Positions 18,184-27,155 of a DNA stretch of 64,000 nt are shown piece by piece. The DNA comes from Paracoccaceae bacterium (lineage in GTDB: Bacteria; Pseudomonadota; Alphaproteobacteria; Rhodobacterales; Rhodobacteraceae): assembly GCA_020425085.1 (NCBI GenBank), contig JAGQRW010000013.1:1-64000 (forward strand). The letters are read 5' to 3'. Every line of letters starts with the position of its first letter. Positions within the stretch are counted from its first letter, which is position 1. The notes below the pieces were generated by a model. It saw only the letters and a list, made by a program, of their open reading frames with translations. It did not search any database and was not told the origin of the DNA. The translations under genes were made by a program, and so were the position numbers.

Positions 18184-18642
18184 ATGAGCGGGCTGATCTC
18201 ACGTGTTCTGCCCAAGCTGCAAAAGGGACTGGAATGGCTTGCCGTTCCGGTCCTCGGCGCGCTGGTCGGGCTGATCGTGCTGGACGTGGTCCTGCGCGGG
18301 GTCTTCAAGGCACCGATTTTCGGCTCAAGCGAAATGGCCAACTTCCTTTTGACGCTGTCGGTCGGGGTCGGCATGACCATCGCCGCCATGCGCCAGGGCC
18401 ATATCCGGATGGATTTGCTTGATAAACGAATGGTCAAGTTGTTCGGAGCAAACCGGTACCGCCGTATTCTGCAAATCGTTACCGCTGTTGGCACCTTGCT
18501 GTTTGGTGGTCTGGTAGGCCTGTTCGCCTGGGAATCCGCCAAATATGATGATGTCACATCGGTCCTGCACTGGCCCATTGCGCCTGTGTTTTTCATAGCG
18601 GCAGGTCTGATGATCTTTGCCGCTCTTCTTGGCAGAAAGTAG
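18184..18642 (+). CDS. dctQ: TRAP transporter small membrane subunit (DctQ)
   Basis: A 152-residue protein with four membrane segments (about residues 16-38, 53-72, 95-117 and 128-150) and the family feature VLDVVLRGVFKAPIFGSSE between the first and second. DctQ subunits couple to DctM to form the sodium-driven secondary transporter. The gene starts 5 bp after the dctP stop and ends 6 bp before dctM, so all three are one transcript. The reading frame is intact and of normal length. Confidence 0.87.
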   Translation: MSGLISRVLPKLQKGLEWLAVPVLGALVGLIVLDVVLRGVFKAPIFGSSEMANFLLTLSVGVGMTIAAMRQGHIRMDLLDKRMVKLFGANRYRRILQIVTAVGTLLFGGLVGLFAWESAKYDDVTSVLHWPIAPVFFIAAGLMIFAALLGRK

Positions 18643-18648
18643 GCCCGG

Positions 18649-19947
18649 ATGACGATCGCGCTGATCGGCTTTGCCGTCCTGATCTTTCTCGCCTTTATTG
18701 GCGTGCCACTGGCTTTTGCCTCGCTTATCGTGGGCATTGCCGGTTTTGCCATCTTTCGCGGTATCGAGCCGGCGTTCTATGTAGCAAGCCAGCAGGTTTC
18801 TGACCTGATTTCGAATTTCAACCTGATCGTTCTGCCCTTGTTTATTCTGATGGGCGAGATGGCGCGGCATGGCCGCATGACGGATGCGCTTTATGATCTG
18901 GGGCAGGCGGCGGTTGGCCGCTTCCGGGGCGGTTTGGCCATGGCCACGGTGGTGTCCTGCGGCTTGTTTTCGACCGTCAGCGGCAGTACCATTGCCACGG
19001 CGGCAACCATGGCCAAGGTCTCGTTGCCGCCGATGCGCCGCTATGGATATGGCGATGGCCTGGCGGCGGGGTCGGTGGCGGCCGGTGGCACGCTTGGCAT
19101 CCTCATTCCACCCAGCGTGCCGATGGTGATCTACGCCATCTTCGCCAAGCAGGATATCGGCAAGATGTGGATCGCCGGTATTCTGCCGGGCATATTGATG
19201 ATCCTGACATTCATCATCGCCATCATGATCTATGTCCGCCTGTTCCCTGCCACGCTCAGCGAAAATGCCGGTACGGAAGACGCCGCTGAAGAAAAGGCCG
19301 CCCCGGGTGGCGCGCTGGCTTTTCTGGCGTTGTTCCTGCTGGTGATCGGCGGCATCTATCTCGGCATCTTCACCCCGACCGAAGCCGCCGCCATCGGTGC
19401 CTTTGGCGCCTGGATCCTTGCCATGCTGCGGGGACGGATGCGCAGTCTGGATGAATACCGCGAGGTGTTTTCCTCAGCCGCGGGGATATCCGCTTCGATC
19501 TTCGTGGTGGCCAGTTGTGCGCTGGTCTTCAGCCAGTTCATCAATATCAGCGGCTTGCCCTACACGCTGCTTGGATTCACGCAATGGCTTGAATTAAGCG
19601 GTTTGCAACTGATCCTGATGATCTCGGTCATCTGTATCCTTCTGGGCATGGTGTTTGACTCGCTTGGCATCCTTGTCCTGATCGTGCCGATCTTTCTGCC
19701 CGCGCTGGAGGCGCAGCAGATTGATCTGATCTGGTTTGGCGTCATCGTCATCATTCTGGTGGAAATCGGCCTGATCTCGCCGCCGCTTGGGGTGAATGTA
19801 TTTGTCGTAAAGGCGGTGGATGGCCGAATTGACGTGATGAAGGCATTTCATGGCGCCATCGCATTTGTTCTGGCAATGATCGTGACGGTGGGGCTTATCA
19901 TCCTGTTCCCGGGCATCACATCGGTTCTGACCAGCATGATGCGCTAG
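18649..19947 (+). CDS. dctM: TRAP transporter large membrane subunit (DctM)
   Basis: A 432-residue very hydrophobic protein with the DctM core: FILMGEMARHGRMTDALYDL, GLFSTVSGSTIATAATMAKV, then GGTLGILIPPSVPMVIYAIF and the C-terminal LISPPLGVNVFVVK. It is the elevator-type transport domain that works with DctQ and the periplasmic receptor. It ends the MBL-hydrolase/LigM-like/TRAP operon that began at 14752. No strong terminator follows; an 830-bp region with a degraded gene comes next. Confidence 0.92.
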   Translation: MTIALIGFAVLIFLAFIGVPLAFASLIVGIAGFAIFRGIEPAFYVASQQVSDLISNFNLIVLPLFILMGEMARHGRMTDALYDLGQAAVGRFRGGLAMATVVSCGLFSTVSGSTIATAATMAKVSLPPMRRYGYGDGLAAGSVAAGGTLGILIPPSVPMVIYAIFAKQDIGKMWIAGILPGILMILTFIIAIMIYVRLFPATLSENAGTEDAAEEKAAPGGALAFLALFLLVIGGIYLGIFTPTEAAAIGAFGAWILAMLRGRMRSLDEYREVFSSAAGISASIFVVASCALVFSQFINISGLPYTLLGFTQWLELSGLQLILMISVICILLGMVFDSLGILVLIVPIFLPALEAQQIDLIWFGVIVIILVEIGLISPPLGVNVFVVKAVDGRIDVMKAFHGAIAFVLAMIVTVGLIILFPGITSVLTSMMR

Positions 19948-20086
19948 AGGGCAGGGGGGCTTGTCAGCAGAAATCTGGTTTATGCGGGCAGGGTGGTGAC
20001 GTAACCCACCGGCATGAAAAATTCCGGCCCACTTCATTGCCTTGAAGCGTCCGCGGAGTTTATCCGAGCCCTCATGCCCGTTGGGC

Positions 20087-20545
20087 GACTCAGGCGCCCT
20101 TGGGCATCGCCGTCGATCCTGGCACCCAACCATCGCGGCGTTTCTGGTTGGTTACGGCACCGGATATACCCTGGCGGTCATCGAAGGCACGAACACGCAG
20201 AACCTATATGGCGCCGATGTGGTGTCCCGTCTGTCGGTTGCGATCAACAGCGATGCCGGAAAAGAAAAATTGCGCAGATCGGTGGTGAATTGCCTGAACC
20301 GGATGATACGCGAACTGTGCGCGCTAGCGGATGTGCCAAAGGCGCAGGTTTGTGAAATGGTGATTGCCGGCAATACCGCCATGCATCACCTGTTTCCGGG
20401 GCTTTCGGTCCGGCAGTTGGCGCTGGCCCCGTTCAAGCCCGATACCGACGCCGCGCTTTACCTGCTGTCAAAAGACATCGGGCTGGATATCCGGCCCGCC
20501 GCACGTGTCTCTTTTCAACCGCCAGGATGCGTAGTGAGGTGTTGA
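20087..20545 (+). pseudogene. Remnant of a RACo-like corrinoid-protein activator (DUF4445/ASKHA)
   Basis: Two adjacent frames together spell an ASKHA/DUF4445 fragment: LGIAVDPGTQ in one frame (about 20099-20128), then TIAAFLV from about 20130 in the next. A one-base loss inside the conserved nucleotide-binding DxGTTTxAAxL motif explains the shift. Downstream are YGADVVSRLSVAINSD, MVIAGNTAMHHLFPGL and LGLDIRPAARV-like blocks, typical of reductive activators of corrinoid proteins. The N-terminal 2Fe-2S domain and the C-terminal half are missing: roughly 150 of 600 or more residues remain. It points to a former corrinoid-dependent methyl transfer system next to the present LigM-type genes. Confidence 0.7.
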
Positions 20546-20774
20546 CGTGAGATATGGATCAATTCGGTTTGATTTCGAAACGTTGCTGCAGTCAAGGCTA
20601 TGCATCACGGCGTCGAAGGTCGGGCGTCCGGCACGGTCGATCCGGTATCTGTCATGCACCTTCTTGGGCCAATGGGCTGGCTCATGATCACGAAAAGGAT
20701 ATGCTTAAAGAGACATACAAATTCCCGCATTTACAATATGTTGATGCCATCCAAGATGTTGTCGATCTCACAGG
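20546..20774. other. Non-coding remainder between the pseudogene and TRAP permease
   Basis: About 230 bp downstream of the RACo-like remnant, ending at the stop codon of the convergent TRAP permease. It contains no conserved frame that I recognise; a minus-strand frame at 20468-20659 is probably decayed coding sequence. No T-tract terminator was seen. Confidence 0.35.
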
Positions 20775-23135
20775 TCAAGTGGTTTCCTGCGAAACCGCCC
20801 TGGATCGCGCGGCAAGCGTGTGCCAACCCAGGAATACTGCCGCGCTGGTGATACCGGCAATCTGCATCCAGGGGATCAGGGACAGAACGATGATCGCAAG
20901 CCCGATGCGCACAACGATTTCCCACCCGGCCAGTTTGCGAAGGTCAAATCCCGCCAGCGCGCTGGCAAGCAGATAAAGCGCCAGAACGATTCGCAGCAGC
21001 AAGAGCGTCAGGGCCGGCCAATTCACCGAACCATCATAACCGGGCAGGTAGGCGATGGCGTTGGTACTTGACGTCGGATCAATCACGGCGTCTTCGATCA
21101 GCAGTATCTCGGGGTATAGCGCAAAGACGAAGGGGATCACGAACATCACGATTCCGGATTTCACCGCCGAAAATCCGGTCATCATCGGACTGGCTTTGGT
21201 AATGGAGGCCGCCGCAAAAGCCGCAAGCGCGATTGGCGGGGTGATGGCGCTGGCGACGGCAAAGTAGAAAATGAACATATGGGCGGTAAATGTCGCGATG
21301 CCAAGGCCCGCCAGAACCGGCCCCATCAGGAGTGCGACGTTGATATAGGCCGGCACCGCGGGCATTCCCATGCCAAGCAGAAGCGCAATAATCATCGTGA
21401 CGAACAACGCGATCAACTGAAATCCGACCGAGCCGCCTTGCCCCAGATTGAGCGTGTTCAACCAGCCCAGAATATCCAGCGAGAAAAAGTTGGGCAGGCC
21501 GGTGAATTGCAGGCAGAAGTCGATGATCGAAACCGCCAGGAACATCAGATAGAGGGTGGATACCAGAATTCCGGCCTCCGACAACGCCATCAGAATCTTG
21601 CCGGGTTTCGCCCTTACCTCGGGATCCACAAACAAAAGAACCAACAGCAGCAACACCGCCCACCAGCCCGCGCTGCCTGCATCGCCCGCCGCGTTTTGTA
21701 TGGCTTTTTGAAACCACGACAGGCTTTCAACGACACAGGTCCCATCCACGAAAGTTCGCTCTGCCCCGGCCAGCCCACCCAAAAGACCGCATCCGACGGT
21801 GTCCTTGTTGGTCAAAAGCAAAACCAGGATCAGCAGGATCGGCCCGAAGATCATCACCAGGTTGAGGATGTCCTGCCGCGACAGACGCATGTAATCGGTC
21901 AGTTCGCCAATCGCCTGAATGTTCTGTTTGCGCGCCTGAAACACCACCGACAGGAAGATGCAGAAGAAATAGGCAACCGCCGGGATGATCGCGGCGATGA
22001 TCACCTCCGAATAGGGCACCACGGTAAGCGACGCCAGAACAAAGGCGGCAACACCCATCACCGGCGGCATGATGGAGCCCCCCGAAGATGCCGCCGCTTC
22101 GATTCCGCCCGCGAATACCCGGGAAAACCCGCGCTTCAGCATCATCGGAATTGTCAGCACACCGGTTGACAGCACATTGACGATCGGCCCGCCGGAAATG
22201 GTGCCGAACATCGCGGATGAGACAATCGCCGCATGCGCAGGCCCGCCGCGCAGTTTGCGCGTCCAGCGAAACGCCAACTTGATCAGCGACTGGCCCCCGG
22301 CCGAAGCACCAAACAGCGAGCCCAGAACCAGATAGGGGAAAATCGTGTTCAGCATGATATTCATGAACTGGCCCAGCAGACCCGAGCCGTTGTTGACCAG
22401 AATGTCGTGCACCCTTGGTCGCCCGTCAGACAGCATGCGCGGTTCACCCGCCAGCTTGGTCATCAGGTATTTGTTGATGTCCTCGGGTCCGTGAAAGTAC
22501 CAGACGAAAACGGTGACAATAGTGTAAATCGCAATGCCAAGCGCCACCGCAACCAGCGCCAGACCCCAGACCCGTATGTTATAGGCCAGAAATACCAGCA
22601 CGGTCAGGCCGACGATCAGAACAAGCCAGCCGCCGGTGTTGCCGACACAGCTTGGATTTTCCACTGTCGTTGGTGCGGGCAGTCCCATGGTGCTGGCGAT
22701 TTCGGTTTCGATGCGCAGGGCTTCACCGATCAGGCGGGCGCGTTCACCTGTAATCTGGTCGATCAGGCAGATCGATTCAATTTCGACAATGTAGGTCACG
22801 GACACCGTGAACGCTGAAACAACCATTGCCAGATCCAGAAACAGTCCAAACCGGCGCTTGGCCGCCGAGGCATTGGCCCATTCTTTCCAGGCCGAGTTTT
22901 TCAGCACGACGCACAGCATCATCAGCGCAAACATCAGCGGATAGAACCATTCGGTCGGAAACCGATGGATCCTGAACCAGCTAACCCCGGTCAGATCGCG
23001 CAATATGGAATCCAATCCGGGAATGCCGGGAATGGCGTTGGTAAGGCCGGCAACGACGATGAACAGAGACAGCCAGAATATAACACCGCGTGTGTCGGGA
23101 TCCGGTGCCATTGCGGTATTGGATGTCTCGTTCAT
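20775..23135 (-). CDS. Fused TRAP transporter permease (DctQ-DctM fusion, TAXI type)
   Basis: A 786-residue membrane protein in which a DctQ-like N-terminal part (membrane segments within residues 20-230) is joined to a DctM-like part with GTISGGPIVNVLSTGVLTIP, GGIEAAASSGGSIMPPVMGV and the C-terminal ITPPIALAAFAAASI. This fused form partners with TAXI-type receptors, and one is encoded directly upstream (23196-24242). ATG 23135 is favoured over the in-frame TTG at 23153, because GAGG lies 7 bp before it. It is the last gene of the sulfatase/TAXI/TRAP operon. C-terminal hydrophobic segments beyond the DctM core are usual for this fusion class. Confidence 0.9.
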   Translation of the reverse strand: MNETSNTAMAPDPDTRGVIFWLSLFIVVAGLTNAIPGIPGLDSILRDLTGVSWFRIHRFPTEWFYPLMFALMMLCVVLKNSAWKEWANASAAKRRFGLFLDLAMVVSAFTVSVTYIVEIESICLIDQITGERARLIGEALRIETEIASTMGLPAPTTVENPSCVGNTGGWLVLIVGLTVLVFLAYNIRVWGLALVAVALGIAIYTIVTVFVWYFHGPEDINKYLMTKLAGEPRMLSDGRPRVHDILVNNGSGLLGQFMNIMLNTIFPYLVLGSLFGASAGGQSLIKLAFRWTRKLRGGPAHAAIVSSAMFGTISGGPIVNVLSTGVLTIPMMLKRGFSRVFAGGIEAAASSGGSIMPPVMGVAAFVLASLTVVPYSEVIIAAIIPAVAYFFCIFLSVVFQARKQNIQAIGELTDYMRLSRQDILNLVMIFGPILLILVLLLTNKDTVGCGLLGGLAGAERTFVDGTCVVESLSWFQKAIQNAAGDAGSAGWWAVLLLLVLLFVDPEVRAKPGKILMALSEAGILVSTLYLMFLAVSIIDFCLQFTGLPNFFSLDILGWLNTLNLGQGGSVGFQLIALFVTMIIALLLGMGMPAVPAYINVALLMGPVLAGLGIATFTAHMFIFYFAVASAITPPIALAAFAAASITKASPMMTGFSAVKSGIVMFVIPFVFALYPEILLIEDAVIDPTSSTNAIAYLPGYDGSVNWPALTLLLLRIVLALYLLASALAGFDLRKLAGWEIVVRIGLAIIVLSLIPWMQIAGITSAAVFLGWHTLAARSRAVSQETT

Positions 23136-23195
23136 GTCAGACCTCGGTGACAAAGGTACAGAGGGCGACCTTCGCCGCCCCCCGGTTCCGAAAAA

Positions 23196-24242
23196 TCAGG
23201 GTTTTGCGCAATCCGGCAAAGTGTACCCTGCTTCTTCCCAGGCACGCACGGCACCCGGGTGGTACTTCAGCGGGTTTGGTCCACACATCCCGGTTTTTGC
23301 CGGATCAGTTTCACCCAGCCAGCCACTTGGCATACTTGGTGTTCGCGCCTTGATTTTCGGCAAGCCCTCAAGGAAGGTCTTGGTCAGCAGATACGCCAGT
23401 TCCTCGTCCATGGCGACGTTGACCACATCGCCGCCGGTATCGGCATATCCACGAAAGAACCCGTCTTCGGATTCCACCGAGATACCGGGACCGAACAGTT
23501 CATCGACGATCGGTTCGACCACTGCGGCACTTCCCGGGGCGTCGCCGAATTTTTTGCCGGGTTCGCTTTCAAACACCTTTTTGGGAAAGGAAAAGACCAC
23601 CATGTTGCCCGAGGCTGCGGCTTGCGATAGTCGGGCATCGGGGAAGTTCATCGGCAGGATATTGGCGTTGGCCGAACCATCGGTGATGGTGGTAACGGCA
23701 AGTCCCCAATTCACCTGAATACCCGAATAGCCCTTGCCTTCGTCCATTCCGGTTGCAAGGCGCACCATGGCGCGTGCCTTGTTCAGCGCCGCCCCCCGCG
23801 GCGGGCCGTTATAGATCGTGGCACCCTTGATCGCATCCCAACCACCAAAGTTCTTGCTGGTATAGGCAGAAAGACCAAACACCGCCAGCCGGTAGGTATA
23901 GAGAACCGCAAGGTTTGACGATAACGCCGCCCCGGACTCGGCCCCGAGGCTGGCGTAAGGCCCCGCACCTTTCGACATCAGGAACGGCAATACGAATGGC
24001 GCAGCGGCGATGTCGGTCTTGCCCTCGGCCACGTTCTGGATCGAGTTTGTCAGCGTTTGTCCGGCCGCCACCTGAATGTTGGCGATACCGGCATCTGCCG
24101 CCAGTTCGGCCACACCGAACATTGCCTGGGCTGCGATTTCCGTGGCTGGCGTGGTTTCCCCGGTAAGGTTGGCCTGCGCATGCGCCGCCGATGAAATTCC
24201 AAGTGCCGCTACGACACCTGCCAATATGTTGATTTTAGACAT
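23196..24242 (-). CDS. TAXI-family TRAP solute-binding protein
   Basis: A 348-residue periplasmic receptor with a Sec signal (residues 1-23, cleavage after AHA). The TAXI-type features are IQVAAGQTLTNSIQNVAEGK near residue 55 and the central TIYNGPPRGAALNKARAMVR. ATG 24242 has GGGAGG just upstream and gives a proper signal peptide, so the longer frame is rejected. It delivers its ligand to the fused permease encoded 60 bp downstream. The gene 24 bp upstream is a sulfatase lacking a signal peptide, so the transported compound may be a sulfate ester hydrolysed after import. Confidence 0.88.
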   Translation of the reverse strand: MSKINILAGVVAALGISSAAHAQANLTGETTPATEIAAQAMFGVAELAADAGIANIQVAAGQTLTNSIQNVAEGKTDIAAAPFVLPFLMSKGAGPYASLGAESGAALSSNLAVLYTYRLAVFGLSAYTSKNFGGWDAIKGATIYNGPPRGAALNKARAMVRLATGMDEGKGYSGIQVNWGLAVTTITDGSANANILPMNFPDARLSQAAASGNMVVFSFPKKVFESEPGKKFGDAPGSAAVVEPIVDELFGPGISVESEDGFFRGYADTGGDVVNVAMDEELAYLLTKTFLEGLPKIKARTPSMPSGWLGETDPAKTGMCGPNPLKYHPGAVRAWEEAGYTLPDCAKP

Positions 24243-24265
24243 GGTTTCCTCCCTTTTTGTTGATA

Positions 24266-25930
24266 TCAACTTGCTACGTGGCTTGGCATTTTCCTGCCAT
24301 CTTGTTCGAGTTCGCCTTGATCAAGATATCCGATCAGAATGCCTGGCGGCTCCTTGTTCAGGGTCATCTTTTCGATGCTTTCGGAAGATCGTGTGATCCG
24401 GTTGTGATGCTGGCGGGACCATTGAAAATGCAGATCCGCAAGCCGTTTCAGTTCGCCGGCAAAGGCCGGATCGCCGGCCAGATCGCGCAGTTCACCGGGG
24501 TCGTTGTGCAGATCGAACAATAGTGGGCGCATCTTTTCGACATGGATGTATTTCCAACGCCCGTCAAAGATCATCGTCAGGCGGGCGTCGGCCTGATCGA
24601 CACCGACATCCCGCCGCGCATCGCGCGTTGAATAATCGTATTCTGAAACGACAAAGCCGCGTAGATCCGATGCCTTTGCGTGCAGCAGCGGCGACAGCGA
24701 ATGACCCTCCAGGATATGTGGCTTGGGCTGCCCCTTGAAGAAGTCAAGAAATGTGGGCACAAGGTCAATGGCTTCGACCAGCGCGTCCGTTTCGGTTCCC
24801 CGGGTTTCGTCGGCTTCGGCGCGCGGATCATAGATCAACAGCGGGATTCGCGCCGAGCAATCATAGAACAGGTCCTTTTCGCCCAGCCAGTGATCGCCCA
24901 TATTGTCGCCGTGGTCGGAACAGAACACGATCATGGTGTCGTCCATGCGCCCGCTTTTGCGAAGATGGGAAAACAGTCGTCCCATTTGGTCATCAAGTTC
25001 CTTGATCAGCCCCATATAACAGGGGGCGACCAGATCGCGTACCTCATCGCGCGACATGTTTTTGCACACGCGCATGTTCATCCATGCCTGCAACAGCGGA
25101 TGGTCGGTATGGCGTTCATGGTCGCTGCGGTTGACCGGCGGCAGATCATCGGCACCGTAAAGCGCGTTGTAGGGCGCCGGGGCGAGGTAGGGCCAATGCG
25201 GCTTGATATAGCTCAGATGGCATAACCAGGGCTGGTCATCCTGCGCGTCGATATATTCGATCGCGCGGGTGGTCAGCCATGCGGTTTCCGAATGCTCCTT
25301 TGGCACGCGTGCTGCAAGTGGCGCGTTTTCAAGCAGCCAGCCCGTGCGCTTTTCGCCGTCCGGGCCGATGGCGGTGTTGGCCCATTCTTCCCAGGGGTTC
25401 TGGCCGCCCATGCCATGATCGCGCAGATACTGGTCATAGTCTTCGGCGTGGCGGTTGGGATAGTCGTTGTGGTTGGTGCCATCATCTCGAACGATGACGT
25501 CAAAACCGCATTCCGACACCAAGGCACCGATCGTGCTTTGCGGGGAAATCCCCAGGCGTTTCATGCCTTCCTTGTCCGGCGTCATATGGGTCTTGCCGAC
25601 CAACGAGCATTTCACGCCGATCTCGCGCAGATGGTCGCCGAGCGTGGGTTCCCCGACGCGCAGCGGAAATCCGTTCCAGGTGGCCCCGTGGCTGCGGACA
25701 TAGCGCCCGGTGTAAAAGCTCATCCGGCTTGGCCCGCAAATCGGCGATTGCACATAGGCCCGGTTGAACCGCACGCCTTGCGACGCCAGCCAGTCCAGAT
25801 TTGGCGTCTCGATATGATCAGCTCCATAGCAGCCGAGATAGTCCCAGCGAAGCTGGTCGGCCATGATGAACAGCACGTTTTTCGGGGTTTCAGCCATGGC
25901 GGGTGTCCGCTTGACCCGTTTGGGCGCCAT
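24266..25930 (-). CDS. Sulfatase (formylglycine-dependent, alkaline phosphatase superfamily)
   Basis: A 554-residue hydrolase. The N-terminal metal site is FIMADQLRWD (Asp25), and the active-site sequence CGPSRMSFYTGR has Cys65 with Pro67 and Arg69, matching the C-x-P-x-R signature for conversion to formylglycine. More metal ligands lie in FCSDHGDNMGDH. There is no signal peptide, so it should act in the cytoplasm on an imported sulfate ester. No maturase gene is in the window. The start may be 25930 or ATG 25897; neither has a good ribosome site. It heads the operon with the TAXI receptor and permease, divergent from a LysR gene. Confidence 0.9.
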   Translation of the reverse strand: MAPKRVKRTPAMAETPKNVLFIMADQLRWDYLGCYGADHIETPNLDWLASQGVRFNRAYVQSPICGPSRMSFYTGRYVRSHGATWNGFPLRVGEPTLGDHLREIGVKCSLVGKTHMTPDKEGMKRLGISPQSTIGALVSECGFDVIVRDDGTNHNDYPNRHAEDYDQYLRDHGMGGQNPWEEWANTAIGPDGEKRTGWLLENAPLAARVPKEHSETAWLTTRAIEYIDAQDDQPWLCHLSYIKPHWPYLAPAPYNALYGADDLPPVNRSDHERHTDHPLLQAWMNMRVCKNMSRDEVRDLVAPCYMGLIKELDDQMGRLFSHLRKSGRMDDTMIVFCSDHGDNMGDHWLGEKDLFYDCSARIPLLIYDPRAEADETRGTETDALVEAIDLVPTFLDFFKGQPKPHILEGHSLSPLLHAKASDLRGFVVSEYDYSTRDARRDVGVDQADARLTMIFDGRWKYIHVEKMRPLLFDLHNDPGELRDLAGDPAFAGELKRLADLHFQWSRQHHNRITRSSESIEKMTLNKEPPGILIGYLDQGELEQDGRKMPSHVAS

Positions 25931-26014
25931 CGTCGTCCAGGCCAGTGATGAGTGTGATCCTGCCCATATTCCCCCTGGGGTTCAGCACATTCAGGTGCAT
26001 TCCAAGGGTAATTG

Positions 26015-26043
26015 TTGACGACAGTGACATATCAGTCCAATAT
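26015..26043 (+). promoter_or_regulatory. Possible sigma-70 promoter of the LysR gene
   Basis: TTGACG at 26015-26020 is followed after 17 bp by CAATAT at 26038-26043, 31 bp before the preferred ATG at 26074. It lies in the divergent gap between the sulfatase operon and the LysR gene. The -10 match is only moderate. Confidence 0.35.
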
Positions 26044-26073
26044 TATTACTACAAGTTAACTTGCGTTTTTGAT

Positions 26074-27003
26074 ATGTATATCGACCCAAGACATCTTGAA
26101 CAAATCGCCGCCATCGTCGAGCATGGAACCTTGCACGAGGCCGCGCGGCAGCTTGGAACATCGCAACCGGCGCTGAGCCGGATGATAACCAATCTGGAAA
26201 ACCGGATCGGCATGCGGTTGTTCGAACGCAGCAGCCGACCGCTGACCCCGACCGAAATCGGCGAGAAGTTTGCCCGGCATGGCCGCGCGATCAACGCAAT
26301 CCGCCAGCAAGCCTTTGAGGAAATGCAGGTCGGGCTGCGCGGCATGAGCGGCGAGTTGAATATCGGCGCGCCACCTTTTCTGTGCGAGCGGTTGGTGGGC
26401 GAAGCGATATCCAGTTTCTTGATGCAACGACCGGATATCCAGGTCAGGCTGGTCCCGGAATATTTTCCGCAACTCGAACGGATCGTGCTTTTGAACCAGG
26501 TCGATATTGTGATCTGCCCACTCAGGTTGCTGACATCCTCCAAGAATGAATTGGCAATAGATCCCTTGTTTCGTGACGACCATGTGATCGTTGCACGCAA
26601 GGATCATCACCTTTCCAAGAAAATGAAGATCACCCCGCGTGATCTCGAAGAATCGATCTGGATCAGCCATTCTGAACACAGCATGCTTCGCTCGGACATG
26701 GCGACGGCGCTAACATCGTTTGGTGTGTCCAATCTGAAAATAGCATTTCAAAGCGAATCCGCCGGGGCGGTTTTCGAAATGCTCCGCAACACAGATTTTC
26801 TGACGGTGCTGCCGCGATACGCCATCAGCAGAATTGCCGCTTCAAATGGGTTGTGCGCGCTGCCTGTCCAATTCCAATCCTCCTTCATGATGGTTGGCAT
26901 GGTCACACCCAGGAACCGACTGGAACGCCCATTACTGTCCGCGTTCGCAGCACACATGCACGATTATGTGGCCAAGGAGCTGTCAGACGGGCCAATCCCC
27001 TGA
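26074..27003 (+). CDS. LysR-family regulator (divergent to sulfatase operon)
   Basis: A 309-residue LysR protein. The winged helix-turn-helix is at residues 5-62 (GTLHEAARQLGTSQPALSRM, then GMRLFERSSRPLTPTEIGE), followed by a normal substrate-binding effector domain (LNIGAPPFLCERLVGEAISS). ATG 26074 is chosen because the helix-turn-helix begins right after it; the longer frame adds 43 residues without family similarity. Its position, divergent from sulfatase/TAXI/TRAP with a 143-bp spacer, makes it the likely regulator of that operon, with the substrate or its desulfated product as co-inducer. Confidence 0.88.
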   Translation: MYIDPRHLEQIAAIVEHGTLHEAARQLGTSQPALSRMITNLENRIGMRLFERSSRPLTPTEIGEKFARHGRAINAIRQQAFEEMQVGLRGMSGELNIGAPPFLCERLVGEAISSFLMQRPDIQVRLVPEYFPQLERIVLLNQVDIVICPLRLLTSSKNELAIDPLFRDDHVIVARKDHHLSKKMKITPRDLEESIWISHSEHSMLRSDMATALTSFGVSNLKIAFQSESAGAVFEMLRNTDFLTVLPRYAISRIAASNGLCALPVQFQSSFMMVGMVTPRNRLERPLLSAFAAHMHDYVAKELSDGPIP

Positions 27004-27155
27004 TGTGGCTTGAGGCAAAATCTTTCGATCTGCGTTCTGGTTCGCGGCTGGGGTTCTGGCAACAAACGGCGGCAATATTTTTGCTGTTTTTGAATAGGCA
27101 TGGCCAGAAATCAAATGCGTTTCATGCAGGTTTCCCTGCAACAACCATAACCGCA

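Noticed and set aside
21279-22169. 296-residue plus-strand frame
   Set aside because: It lies antisense to the fused TRAP permease; its polar Gln/Arg/His-rich sequence is the usual complement of membrane-helix codons.
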